Shown here: positions 32,010-43,916 of the stretch, piece after piece | Layout of the letters: every line of letters begins with the position of its first letter | Position numbering within the stretch: the stretch's first letter is position 1 | Source: Cloeon dipterum | Taxonomy: Eukaryota > Arthropoda > Insecta > Ephemeroptera > Baetidae | Direction: 5' to 3' | Length of the DNA stretch: 64,000 nt | Assembly: GCF_949628265.1 (NCBI RefSeq) | Contig: NC_088789.1 | Location: 28,699,883 to 28,763,882, forward strand | Notes under the pieces: model-generated | Databases searched by the model: none | What the model was told of the DNA's origin: nothing | The model's input: the letters and a program-made list of their open reading frames with translations, nothing else | Made by a program: the position numbers and the translations under genes

Positions 32010-34740
32010 TTAGTTTGCCCCGTACACAAAAATTTTTATTTTAGCAACACCTTTTGACCATTACAAAAAAATAATAATAGGCTGAGAAATATTATTAATA
32101 AATGATTCAGAGAAAACTAAATTAAATACAACTGAAATTTTACGAAGAATCACAGAACTAGTGGAAAATTAAAGAAAATTTACGGAGTTTGTTATAATTT
32201 AAGAATTAAAAAGAGGTTTTCAGAGCTAAGTGGCCTTTTAGGTATTTAATTCTCGTGTTAATTTCTCGATCGGCATGAGTCTCACCATAATAATATATAA
32301 TCATTACAGAGACCTACTCTTAATTATATCGAATCATGAAAGTTAGGAAATACTTTTACCAACCGATGTTTTGGCAGAGGGGCTTGTGTCTGATTCGTCT
32401 AGAAGAATTATCTATCCGGGCGTGAGAGCTGTCTGTGGATATACAACTCAGCAACCAGAGCAGAGCAGAGAAGAGATAAGCGCCCAACAGCGATTGGAGA
32501 TTCAAACCACTTCACATGTATGTGCTCCTGAAAAATGAAATTTGAATCAATGTTTGCAAAAAATAACTGCAAAATTTCATTTGTGGAAGAACTTATATCA
32601 TTTTGCCTGACAGAGACAACGTCCTTGGAGCAAAATGCAGATGTCATTTGATAATTAAAAGGAAAAAACCGTTACTGAGATTTCAAATCAAATAATGTTT
32701 GCCACCGAATTAATATGGAAAATCTGATCAAAAATATTCTTCCATAATAAAAATTTAATGTCTCAACAATTAATAGCGAATTTCCTTGATGCAACAAAAG
32801 ATGGAGAGTAATTTTTCAACAATGGGGTATTTTGGATGTAGTTTAGCAATTTTTGCTTCTCCGCTAACAGACAGCATCATTTATTAAATCTTCCAGAAAA
32901 AACTGGTCCTTAAAAATAATTAAATATTTTATCCAAATAAATCATTCTATTATTATTTTTATTACTAATTAAAATTAAACGTCCGCAAATGTTTCCAGAA
33001 AATTCGCTTTTTCAAGGTGACGGCCCTTAAATGTTTCTAAAAATAGGTTCAGGACGAAAATGTAGACTCTGAGCAAGGACTCCCAAGTTTCATTGTGCAA
33101 TTTACAGATGATTTGGCTTTAAAAGATGGACCATAATATCAGGTCAATTAAAACCTTTAGGGTCCGACCCCAAGTGTCAAAACACAAAAAACATTGGTTG
33201 AAGACCAGAGCTCAAATGTAATATTGGAAATGGAAACAAATGGAAAATGGAAATCCTCGTTCTTAGTAGCTTCGACCGGCTAGATTTTGGCGTGGCCGTT
33301 CACCGCAGCAGCTGCAGCATTCACGGTCACTGTGGCATTAGCTGCATCAAGTTTCATGTGTATGATGCGTGGCCACGTTTGAGTTGTCATCAGCGCAGAT
33401 GTTGAGCACAAGAATGTCCTTCCTGATTTCGACCTCGCAGATCGAGCCTTACCACCATGCAGAGCGAGTTGTCGACCACAGGCGAAGTAGAATTTACTTT
33501 GCTGCCCTGAGAATAATATTTTAATTGATTTTTGTTTTTTCTCTTGAACCATCTTACGAAACAACATGCTACTCCACCTCCCTATTGATCACCAAGCATG
33601 GAACCTCTGTTTCATCTTCTGAAGCACACGTGCATGGGATTTATTTCACTCGAGTCAAACCTTTGACCTGAAAACAATTCTGTTTATTTATTCAACAAAG
33701 TTTTAATTAATTCCAATCTCACCGCAAAGTAATATCCATACTTCTAATTATTGTAAAACGATCTCCACTACAAGGCAAGATTTGCAGGATTCTAAAGTTG
33801 CCGACTGATCTCGTCCATAGGAGCCTGAGTAAGGAGTAGAGATACCATCCACAAGCCTGAGAGCAGATTTGTTTCGTTACACATAATAGATACATAAATT
33901 TCTGGAGTTTGTCCACTCACATCTTTTTTTTTGTCTGAGGTTGCGAGCTCTATTTGAAGAATCCCACCGCTGTTTGGCTGATTGACCTGGTGGAAATAAT
34001 AAACAAATTTAAATTCAGTTCTTATAAAATTACTGTGCTTTAAATTACATTATTTAATAATATAATTTAGTTTAATTCATGTGGGGGGCACAACTGTTAC
34101 TAATAATTGTAAGAGTGACTCGCAGTATGTAGTGATCGCTTTGACTTTTGCTAATGAAGGTTTTGTATGTATGACACATATTATATAATGTTGAACGACT
34201 TATTAGCGGCAAGCGCCTACACACCAATAATTAATGTCTGCTCTCTTCTTGGCAACGAACAGATTTTTGGCACATAGCGATTTTTATAGTCTTTTTACGA
34301 TTTCCGTGCGTGCAAAAGCGAATTTTAGTGAAGAATTTCTCGTGCATTCCCCAACTGCATACAATCACCACTAGCTTCAATTATTTTCAGATAATTACCA
34401 TGCATTCCTTTGTTACAGGCCATATCCTTGGGGTCTTCATAAAAACGCGTTGATTTTAAAGCAAGTTTTAGCAACAACAATTAGCAAGAGTCTTGACTTT
34501 TCTGTGTCAAAATTCGAGAGTTCAGGAGAGCAACAGCGATTACGTACATAATGTGTAATGCCATTTTGACTTAGAGAGTTGAGAGGCCGCAAGAGTATGA
34601 GGCAGCCTCGACGAGGCAGCGCGAGCACGAGCAAGGTGCAGGTGCATGCTACATGGTGACAGGTAAGGAGAGTAAAGGTACCTTTACCCTCCTTATTGTT
34701 AGTGACAGGCTCAGGCTGTGAAATTGATGGAGTTATTATT
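32010..34740. other. mostly non-coding DNA between CMTR1 and the palindrome
   Basis: AT-rich. The only coding-like signal is the eroded minus-strand stretch at 33280-33990, listed separately. Confidence 0.4.
33280..33990 (-). pseudogene. eroded minus-strand coding sequence, family unknown
   Basis: Short protein-like strings appear in shifting frames with splice-like signals. After an acceptor (TTTCCACCAG) comes VNQPNSGGILQIELATSDKK, with GTGAGT after K-D. Next comes L-V-D-G-I-S-T-P-Y-S-G-S-Y-G-R-D-Q-S-A-T and C-K-S-C. Further on, N-S-T-S-P-V-V-D-N-S-L-C is followed, one frame away, by E-V-E-I-R-K-D-I-L-V-L-N-I-C-A-D-D-N. Stops and frame changes separate them. It looks like a decayed gene or a set of small exons; I cannot name the family. 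Confidence 0.3.
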
Positions 34741-34747
34741 TCACAGA

Positions 34748-35167
34748 CGGTACGGGAATTTTTCCCCTCTCTCATTGTCAGTGGCGACTGGCGACACAGA
34801 CACCAGCCCCTGCTCACTCATATGGCGCGTAAATGAGCCAGCTAAGAAGTTCAGCATCCACTGGCAGGTGGCAGGTCGATAGCTTTTTCAGCCAATCAGA
34901 TGGCGAGTTGGAGTTTGTTGCCTGTTACGCCCACGAAAAACTCTGACACACGCCCCTCTTCGCCTCCCTCTGCACGTGGGCGTAACAGGCAACAAACTTC
35001 AAGACGCCATCTGATTGGCTGAAAAAGCTATCGACCTGCCACCTGCCAGTGGATGCTGAACTTCTTAGCTGGCTCATTTACGCGCCATATGAGTGAGCAG
35101 GGGCTGACAGACACTGACAGACCGCGAGCAACTGAGAGAAGTGAGAGAAGGGGAAATTTCCCGTCTT
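34748..35167. repeat. palindrome with arms of about 190 bp
   Basis: The left arm (34748-34936) and right arm (34972-35167) are reverse complements with few mismatches around a spacer of about 35 bp. The inner 130 bp match best, including CCAGTGGATGCTGAACTTCT, with three mismatches near TTGGCTGAAAAAGC. The outer parts (GAGAGGGGAAA...TTCCCGT) are looser. The right arm runs into GC-richer DNA that probably holds the first leader exon of the 704-aa gene, so the palindrome may be a duplicated, back-to-back promoter. Confidence 0.8.
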
Positions 35168-35169
35168 TA

Positions 35170-36051
35170 AAAATTCAGTGCCTGTGCCTGCCTGTGTCTG
35201 CGTCCGCTCAGCTAGGCCGCCACCGCCACTGCCGCCAGCGCCAGTAAATTGTTCACGCGATTCCCGCGCTCTCAGTTCTTACGTCATTCGCGTCTTTCAT
35301 CCTTCATCCTTCGTCTTAACCACAGGACAGGAAGTGAAAGCGTGTGTCCGGTCCTGATCTGGATTTTATTGGTATGGAGTTACATTATAATACGCAATCT
35401 GGCAATTTTGGCGCAGTTATTATGCATGTTTATGTATTCGCATACATACATAATACAAATACTATGTATGTATGTACATATTTAACAATACATTATTATG
35501 CATTTTATGTATGTATGCATGTAGATATTGTACCTATGTATGTATGTATGTATAATTTATGCACATTATGTACATACATGCATCGACATTACACCCTTAA
35601 TTAATAGCAACGTAATTTATGTAATTTTTTAATGCAATGCATGGTAAAGTTAAAGTGTCTGCTGCCGGGTTATGTAAATACATACATACACATCTCGCCA
35701 CGAGTTCTTATGAGAATCCCATGACATGTATGTAAGGGTGGCGAAAACTGTAATTTTTCCATAATTTTGACATGATCTGACAGTTTCTTACATCATTTGG
35801 TGTAATATACATAATATAATATGCATGATCGACATTCTAGAGTCATATGTATGTATGGTTAATATTTAAAATCAAATTAAAAAATAGATTGCGTACCACA
35901 AGGTAAAATAAATGATTTTGAGAATGCAGAACTTGGTTTGTGCATGTATTTAAAATGCAGTGCATCTGCACTTCTCATGCTTTGTGTTTTAAACTATATT
36001 GCGTGTCCAATTTTAATCACTAATGCACACTTCTTTGGTGCTTCACTGCAG
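35170..36051 (+). promoter_or_regulatory. promoter, leader exon and first intron region of the 704-aa gene
   Basis: GC-richer DNA at 35170-35340 lies in front of the first coding exon and has no open frame that continues into it. An ATGT-rich microsatellite follows. I could not pick a unique donor. Exact start of transcription unknown. Confidence 0.35.
35421..35583. repeat. ATGT/TACA-type microsatellite region
   Basis: Several runs of TATGTATGTATG and TACATACAT in both orientations, in the presumed first intron. Similar short runs recur to about 35850 and near 36305. Confidence 0.7.
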
Positions 36052-36088
36052 GAATCGCATCAGTAAAAGCTTGAGGCGCCTCTTGGAC

Positions 36089-39000
36089 ATGGATGCCGCC
36101 GATTTGATGAATGTGTATGGCATCCCCGCCAGCAACAGCCACCAGCCAATGCAGAGGGAAGTTGGGCGACAGTTGAAAGAGAGTGGAGCTGCAGCTATGG
36201 CTCACGTAAGACACATTGCACATATTATTATAATGTATACATAATTCCACATTTTCTTGAGGATTACGCTAAATACTGACACAAACCCTTCTAGTTCCAT
36301 GAAGTATGTACATACATAGCTCTCGTATTAGAAATGAAAAAGTAAATTCAGACAATATTGAAGCTGCAAATCTTCAAGCCAAATTAATATTAAAATTTAT
36401 GCCCCACATCAATCAAAACTATTGTAAACAGACGGAAATTATTGCAAAATTAATTACATTTTAAATAATTATTGTCAATTGTGCGGATAATCATGATTAT
36501 TTAAAATAATCACGTTTTTTACATCCAACTGTTTTATTTTTTTCAGAACATGATGGGAAATGTCGAGGCTCGTCCTCCTCAAAATATTTTCCAGTCTCCT
36601 GTCAAGGAAGAAGTGGTGCTGAATCTGAAACTTGCTCTCCAGGAGAGAGAAATGAAGCTGCAAAGCGCCGAGACCCAGATTACTGCCTTGTCCAGCCGAG
36701 TGGCAAACCAGGAACGGATGTTGGTCGTCTACGAGGACTTGCACAAGCTGGACATGGAGTTGCATAAATCAAACGCTTCTCTCGTGCAGGCCAGGGATGA
36801 GAAAATCAAAGATCTAAGTATTAAGAAATTTAAATTTTTAATGGCGTCTCTAGAATTCTTTTGGCGACCCACAGAGAACCAGCTCTCAGCACCACCAAGT
36901 GCTGGCAATCAGAAAACCAAGGGATCTGAGAAGTCGATGCTACGATCGCTCGTGACATTGGCCGAAAAGCTCAAACAGCATGGTATATTATTTTATCTGT
37001 AGAAGAATGCTAGGATTATTTGATGTTTTAGTTTCAGCGAATTTATGAGATTTTATTGTATTCGATGTTTTGAAGGTGGGGAAAAATATTGAGCTGACGT
37101 ACTATGTGATTAAGTGTTTATAAAAGCGATTGCAAATTACCTTATTTATCAGAACAAATTGATTGGTGGGGCAATTTAACAATTAGGAGCTATTGTATTC
37201 TAAATTTCTGAGCCTATAGCCAATTTAACGTCTAAAGAAATAATTATTCTACATTTTGAAAATTTGTAAATTATAAATTTATGCCAAGAAGTTGAAAAAT
37301 CGGAAATAATCATCATCTTTGGGAATTAGAATGAGATCAACGATTTAACCATTGAGAACTCTAGAGCTTTGAATTATTTCGTTAGCTATAAGTATTTAAT
37401 ATTTTCCAGAACGGCTCATTTAAACCAAATTTCAGCCAAAACTTTTCAATTAAATTTAATTAAATTGTCACTTTATTGAAATCCTAATCAAATTGCTGAT
37501 ATTCCTCTATATATATATGTTGTTCACATCCAGAATTATGATAAAAAATGACAGATTAATTAACCACTTTTCATAGGATATTAATTTATTATTTGTGCTT
37601 GACCAGGTCTCCTTACCATTCACTACCAGAAAAAACTGACTGGTTGGAAGGCGGGAATGGCTTATGACGGTAAAATGAACCAATTAAAGTAAATTATATT
37701 AAAAACCTCATGCAAATCTCATTTTTTCTGGCAGAGGAAAATTCTGCCAACGACGAACAAGCTGCTGTGGTGGAAGCCACTTCAGAGGACTGCTCAAATA
37801 GCGACACCCTTGTCATTGATTTCAACAGAGATGATGCTGAAGACCCAATTGTGCCTGAGAAAATTCCAGAAATTGCACCTGAGAAAGAGTTAGATGATGA
37901 CAGCAAGCTTCAGGTTGTGCTCCCTTCTGCCCCTGATGTCAAAGAAGACTCGCCTGCGTCTCCTGAGCGTGAGGCCTGCGAAGAGCAGGGTTTGGCTGCA
38001 TCCTTGCCCAAGGAGGTCGCTTGCGCCCTGCCAGAAGCAACTAAAGATGTGGACATGCTGGAGGTGGAGGCTGATGCCGGCACCAACGTCAAGGAGAAAA
38101 AGGATGGCGGAGAGTTTAAAGAGGCCACGGAGGTAGCAAAGCAGTCCACTTCAGGCCAGGAAGGAGGACTGGCAAACCTGTACCCTGAAAATGCAGACAG
38201 CAAGGACAGCGACTTGGATGATCGCATGGAGACCCTCTTGGACGACTCAGAGGGGTCGGAAGATTTGCGTGTTGTGGGCAATGATAGCCTGATCTTCCAT
38301 AGTAGGTCTGGTTCAGATGGATGTATGGCATTTGTTTTAAACATTAATATACGTTTAGAGTAAAATTGTAATTAACATTTTAGTCAATGAATCTGGAATG
38401 CAGATTATGGTTGACTTGGAACCTGAGAAGAGTCCTGACAGTGTTGAGGCAGGAGCAAGACACGATTCTGAAACCAAGCACGAGGAACCAAAGTTGCCTG
38501 TCCCTGCAGAGCCGTTGGAAACAGCACAAGTTCAGCAAACTCCGAACTTGGCAGTTGAGGAACCAGTTCAAGCCATGTCCCCAGCTGCTGAAAATGAGGA
38601 AGAGCCAGTTGGGTGAATAATATTTCTATTGGAAAAAATGCAGTAATAATTGGTGTTCAATTTTAGTGAAACAGAACAATCCTCAACTGTGAAAGAGCAA
38701 GAAGCTGTCTCTGCTGGGCCCATAAAAGGACTGGCTAAGAAGAAGCGTAGGAAGATGAAGAGAAGTGCCTTCAGCAAGAAGCGCAAGTCTCCAAGTGGAA
38801 AGCCCAGCACTCCAAAGGTACAAACTAACGCTTAACGCCAAATCCACCCCGGAGTTAACAATAAGAGATCAACCATTTGGAATTAAAAAAATGTTGCAGT
38901 CCTATAATGTACTCTTAAATATTTATTACTGACTTTTGGAGCGAGGTTTTGATTTAATTTAACGACAATAAATGAAAAATTTAACAAGTTCTTAAACAAA

Positions 39001-39692
39001 AATTAATAACTTGAAATTTCTAAATGTTTCCATGCGAGTAATTTTGTTAATCATTACTAAATAAATTTAACTCTGTTGTAGGAGTCTATGTCTGAAAAAC
39101 CTGTCTCATCCAAAGACAAGGAACCTGTTGCTGAAGAAAGTCAGGTCCAATTGGCAGAGCAGTTGGTGCCTGAACCAGAGGTTGAAGAAGACAAAACCTC
39201 TGAAGACGAGCCAACGAAGAATAGCAGGAAGCGTAGAAGTACTCGAGGATCAAAGCAGGAGACTCTACCTGGTGTGCGTGGCACCCTGGTTGGCACATGG
39301 ATGTACTCTCCAGGCAAGGAAGACCGGCCCCTCTCTCTGATCAAAGCCAATCTTCCAACCAAGAGTTGTCACCTGAAGATCTACGGAACCCCTTGTGACG
39401 ATGATGATTCTGCAGTCAACAATGACCCTCAGGCGCAGCTGAAAAGCGTCAAGTGGGCAGGAGTGGCCACTGAACCTGCTCCTCAGGATGATGTGCCCGA
39501 CATTCCTGAGAAGAAGATGGTTGGTTGAGCGTTTTAAAATGAAAGAATGCTTAGTTAGTTTTTCTTTTGATTTGGCAGGTTGTGTCTACCGTCACAAAGC
39601 CAGCCAATGGTAGGAAAAAGATGTCCAGAATGGCGAAGCTGAAAGGGCAGCTGGCGAAGACTTGCCCTTATTTGCATCCTAAGCTTCAATAG
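36089..39692 (+). CDS. acidic, nuclear-type coiled-coil protein (704 aa, eight coding exons), family not recognised
   Basis: Exons 36089-36205, 36547-36982, 37607-37669, 37735-38301, 38384-38612, 38667-38817, 39082-39519 and 39579-39692. Every junction has GT-AG ends and keeps frame. I start at ATG 36089 (gacATGg); the exon begins at 36052 and is open upstream (N-R-I-S-K-S-L-R-R-L), so more N-terminal residues are possible. Residues of about 56-130 predict a coiled coil (ALQEREMKLQSAETQITALS). Residues 206-470 are very rich in Glu, Asp, Pro and Ser. At about 494-520 is a strong basic nuclear-localisation type run (KKKRRKMKRSAFSKKRK). A compact region around 570-640 (GTLVGTWMYSPGKEDRP) may be folded. 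The end is basic. A chromatin or nuclear adaptor role is guessed from composition only. Confidence 0.8.
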
Positions 39693-39834
39693 CTTCGAGG
39701 TAGGAATTTTCAGTTTTTTTGGTTTATCTGAGAAGTTCCTAACAGGCCCTGTATAAGAATGTTTTGATTTTTGCTACTAATATTTCTCACTATCTGTAAA
39801 TGCTTTGAACAAAGCAAGTTTTGTGACTTAATTA

Positions 39835-39840
39835 AATAAA
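39835..39840 (+). terminator. poly(A) signal of the 704-aa gene
   Basis: AATAAA about 145 nt after the stop codon. Confidence 0.6.
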
Positions 39841-40611
39841 TCTATTCAATTTAATTGCATGTATTTCAGTCTTCATGAACTCCTTTTCATGGTTACTTGA
39901 ATTTTTAGGCAGGATTTCTACGGAACAAATGCGATGAAAAACTGATAATCACGGGTCACTAGACTGATTTGGAAATTTCATGTCGCAAGACATCTGTTGA
40001 AACGTCCAAAGCGCCTAACCCATTCAAAAAGGATTACTTCTCTCTACCTTAATTGTTCAAAACGGGAGTATCAATTTTCAAATTTATCAGGGAAGTAAAA
40101 TGGGCTGTAAGAGTTGAGGATTGAGGGGGCATAGCACCTCAAAAGCCATTCTGCTAGCCAGGAGAAGTTAAGCGAAGTGCAGTTCTTGCATTTCTAGCTC
40201 TTATAAACCTAAGTATTTATTTTCGTAATCCAAAATTGAATTTCTTGCAAACAAAGCTGAAACCCCCCCTTTTCATTTTCTTTTAAGTTCACATGGACCC
40301 TTGAGACCACTTTTGAGTGGCGTTTTGGATTTTTCTGGTTTACTAAATCCCAAAATTTTATATAAAAAGCCTTGACGACTTCAAATTTGGTGTTTATTTG
40401 ATCTGGCTTGACGAGAGGAGTTAAATGTAAATGTTTTCTTTATAAAATGAGTTTTTGCATTCTCAAAATTCGTCAAGAATGCCCCGGATTACCCACAAAA
40501 ATGAATTTGATACCTCCAAAACGTCTTGCAACTTGTGATTTATTTCGTTCTATGTTTCACGTTTACAGTGATTCAATTTAGTTCCCTCGAGTTAGTTGGC
40601 GCCAAAAATTT

Positions 40612-40833
40612 TAAGCCGGAGGTTAAAACTGATTAATGCCCGGCATAAATTTGCTTTTTTAAAAAATTTGTTTCAATTTCAGGCTAAAATAGATTGTTTA
40701 CTAATACTAAAACACTTAAGATTTTATTTTTGATGTAAAATTTATAAATTTAAAATTCAAGATGTGTTTTATACTTGAAAATTTGTGTTCCAAAATTTTA
40801 GCCAATTTAGCCGGCTAAAATTGGCTTTTCGTC
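40612..40833. mobile_element. MITE-like segment, repeated in units B and C
   Basis: The ends resemble each other inward (AAGCCGGAGGTTAAAACTG and AAGCCAATTTTAGCCGGCTA), like the CMTR1 3' UTR element. Copies lie at about 47310-47535 in B and 54035-54214 plus 58941-58985 in C, where a 4.7-kb element splits it. The pairing is weak, so the call is tentative. Confidence 0.4.
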
Positions 40834-41029
40834 CTAATTATTTAAGAAGAGCTGGTGTTTTTTTTTAAACTGCTGTATTCTTGTCACTTTAAGAGCTAGA
40901 TTTAGCTCTGCATCGACTTGATTTCTTCCACTTGGTCCAGCAGCCCAGCGTTGCCTTGATATTTCTTCCATGTGTTAGAGAAAAGAAACCTTTTATAAGA
41001 GATTGCGAGCACTCTTAGAAAATCAGGCT

Positions 41030-41440
41030 ATCCACTTTTTACCAAGAGTTCCAAGTCTGTGTGAGGGGCGATGAGCATGACGACGATGTCATGACCCATT
41101 AATTTTCTTCCTCTGTAGAGGTCTTGAGTTAGACACGAGCCAGTGGCAAATTTAATGCTCCTCCGTGGAAGAAAACAATCACAGGAAAATTGGCCGCAGT
41201 TTAATCCAAACTGGGATTTTAAGATTAGCACATGTTTATAATTACATTTGGCGAGTAAACTTGAAGATAGAGACAATCCTCTCCGGAATCATCGTCTGCC
41301 CTGCTTCCCAACACAAAAATGTCGACCTTGGTGTGCCTAGAGTCAAACCCAGCAATAATTCCAACCTGAGGGCACTGATGTAGAAAAAATACCAGACCAA
41401 GGTGGAACCAGTAGGGGAGATCGCGTGTTTAGTATTAAAA
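41030..41440 (-). pseudogene. type-B carboxylesterase relic (unit A)
   Basis: On the minus strand, strings typical of the carboxylesterase family appear in different frames: G-I-I-A-G-F-D-S-R-H-T, then S-G-E-D-C-L-Y-L-Q-V-Y-S-P-N (the family's EDCLYLNVY motif), then V-I-V-F-F-H-G-G-A (the oxyanion-hole motif), then L-M-G-H-D-I-V-V-M-L-I. A stop follows the HGGA segment, and about 50 nt unlike the family separate the motifs. Only the N-terminal part of the enzyme is represented; the catalytic Ser region is absent. The same relic occurs in units B and C. Confidence 0.75.
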
Positions 41441-41649
41441 TTTCTGGGATTCAACGGAATTGGCTTTATTGAAAATTGACTTTTAAAAACTAATGTGAGC
41501 TAAATAATATAGCAAAAGGTTTAAAAGTGCCATTTTTGCTATAAGGTATACTAAATTTATTCATTTTCAAATTAAACAGATAAAAGCGAGAGTAATGAAA
41601 ATATCTTCTAAACCTAAGTACTGCTGACAAAGTTATCACTTAATATTAG

Positions 41650-42256
41650 AATTTTTCATTTTCCCGTCACATTGATTTGTTTTCCGTCCACCGTGCCAAA
41701 GCGAAATCACCTGTCGAGCACGGTGATTCAAAGGGAAAACGGCCACTTTGGGGCTCTGGAGGAATATGGCGACGGCAGGGTTGGCCACGATCGAGTTGAA
41801 CCCTGGAGGGCAGTGCCAGGGTAGAGGGGTGGAAGGGCCGGCTGAACCACACAGTGAGTATCTGCGTGCTGCTGTCACGGCTGCTGCTTGCCGAAAGCGT
41901 ATTTTGTGTTGACAGTGGTAGGGTCGGGCGTCAGGTCGACTAGACGCCGTGGCCAAACAAATTGTCGCTTTCGCTGTGGCCCACGTCAAAACCCTCGGCC
42001 GCGATCTGCCTGGCTGGCGGCCGGCGAGCCGTGCAGCAGCCTCTCGCACGTCCCCTCGGCCCCCAGCTCAGCCGCCCAAAGTCCAAAACGCGCCTCCAGT
42101 TCAACATTCTTGATTTTGTGCACGCGCTGCACTCTTGTATTTGCCGAAAATCGAATGCCAGCAAATGCAGCCAGTCGCTCATGGCCAAGAACTCGGGCTC
42201 CCACTTCTCCGGCGCGATAGAATCCGTTTCTGCGGCTGAAAATGAGACAAAATTTT
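41650..42256 (-). pseudogene. inverted PARP relic a (unit A)
   Basis: Read on the minus strand it follows the intact PARP gene from its intron acceptor (TTTGTCTCATTTTCAG) through the coding region to the 3' flank. The start codon is ACG (42227) instead of ATG. Frameshifts follow soon after the first 30 codons, a stop lies after F-G-H-G-V, and the zinc-motif segment is destroyed. Recognisable pieces include E-G-F-D-V-G-H-S-E-S-D-N-L-F-G. It also keeps about 350 bp of the parental intron and upstream DNA (42257-42640). Confidence 0.85.
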
Positions 42257-42636
42257 AATGATTTGCAATACTAAAAATTATCAAGAGCCAAATATTTTTC
42301 AAAAAAGACAAATTTTCATCGTTTTAAAAAAATTTCAGCGATCCTGTTGATTACAAAGGGTTTTCGCCCTTGTTTATCTCGTAAATGAAAAGCAGATACG
42401 TCGAAATTTCCAATTTCCGCGTCTTGATTACACAACCAAGCGGTGAAGCGAAATTTGGTGAATTTCAGTCGATTTTCGAATTGCCTCTCGATCAAAACAC
42501 GACACGTTGTGTTTCTCGCCAGCTGTTTGACTACCCTGGCGGCACCTGGGGGACTCAGGTTGCTACGCTGTGTGTTACTCTCGATGCCCGTTAGAGGGCA
42601 TCATGAAATCTCAGGACTGGCGTTCACAGACATTTT

Positions 42637-42930
42637 TTTGCGAGCCGTGCAGCAGCCTGCTCTCGCACGCCGCCTCGGCCCCCAGCGCCGCCGCCGGAAG
42701 TCCAAAAATCGCCTCCAGCTCTTCGTTCTTGATTTTGTGCACGCGCCGCTGCACTCTTGTATTTGCTGCTGCAAAGGGAATAATAATTTTAATGTCGCAG
42801 CAGCCCGAAGCCCAAATCGAATGCCGGCAAACGCTGCAGCCTGTCGCTCACGCGGCAAAGACCTCGGGCGCCCCCGCCTTCTCCAGGTCGATAGCTAGAA
42901 TCCGTTTCTGCGGCTGAAAATGAGAAAAAA
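42637..42930 (-). pseudogene. inverted PARP relic b (unit A), truncated
   Basis: A second, shorter minus-strand copy of the same gene, again with the TTTTCAG acceptor and a mutated start. It covers only about the first 75 codons, with indels (extra bases in the CAGCAG region), and ends inside the L-L-H-G motif area at GCTCGCAAAAAAATG. About 400 bp of parental upstream DNA follow at 42931-43360. Confidence 0.8.
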
Positions 42931-43427
42931 TTTAATGATTTGCAATGTTATAAATTATCAAATGCCAAAATTTTTCAAAAAAGATCTCAATTTTCATCGT
43001 TTTTTTTACAAAAATTTCAGCGATCCTGTTGAACGTGTTGATTACAAAGGGTTTGCGCCCCTGTCTAGATGGAAAATGAAAAGCAGATTAGTCGAAATTT
43101 CCAATTTCCGCGTCTAGATTACACAACTATGCGCGGTGAAGCGAAATTAGGTGATTTTCAGTCGATTTTCGAATAATTGCCATGCCTTATCACAAGAGAA
43201 ACACGACACGTTGTGTGTTTCTCGCCAGCTGTTTGACTACCCTGGCGGCACCTGGGGGACACCAGGTCTCAGGTTGCTGTGCTGTGTGTTACACTCCATG
43301 CCCGTGAGAGGGCATCATGAAATCTTCCAAGTAGGACTGGCGTTCACCGATATTTTTTGAGATGAACTTATTAAGCTCCTCCTCCAATGCCGTCTCATAC
43401 AGCGGCCCGGTTTTTGCTGGCAGTCTG

Positions 43428-43458
43428 TGACGTCATTATTGAAGGAGGTGCTTATATA
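43428..43458 (+). promoter_or_regulatory. CRE-like site and TATA box of PARP copy 1
   Basis: A perfect TGACGTCA palindrome (43428-43435) lies 17 bp before TATATA (43453-43458). A leader exon would run to the donor at 43658 (AACA then GTAAGA). The same arrangement is kept in unit B. TGACGTCA is the consensus of CREB/ATF factors, so inducible control is possible. Confidence 0.55.
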
Positions 43459-43916
43459 TCTGCCGGAGTTCACCAGTTCTATACTTAAACCATCTTACCA
43501 TTACCATCCTGAAGCTCAGCCAGGTGGCGCCAGGGTAGCCAAACCAAAGTAAACAAACATCAAACATCTGGTGAGAGAGTGGCGAGTAACACACACGTGT
43601 CTTGAGAGGCAACTCGCGGACTGAAATTCACCAAATTTCGCTTCATCGCACCAAACAGTAAGAAAAGCAGTGTTGAATTTTTAATTTGGCAAAACAATTG
43701 TGTAGTCACGACTTAGGAAATTGGAATTTCGAAGAATCTGCCCCACTTCCGAGCAAAACAAGGCCGCAAAAACTTGCTACTTATAGGCAATTCAACAGAG
43801 TGTCGCTTACATTATTGTTAAAAAGATTAAGATTGGCCTTTTTTGAAAAATTTCGGCACTGAATAATTTTAAGCATTGCAAGTCACTACAATTTTGTCTC
43901 ATTTTCAGCCGCACAA

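Noticed and set aside
36818-36853. GTATTA...CTCTAG as an intron in the coiled-coil exon of the 704-aa gene
   Set aside because: Only 36 nt long and the frame reads through without it.
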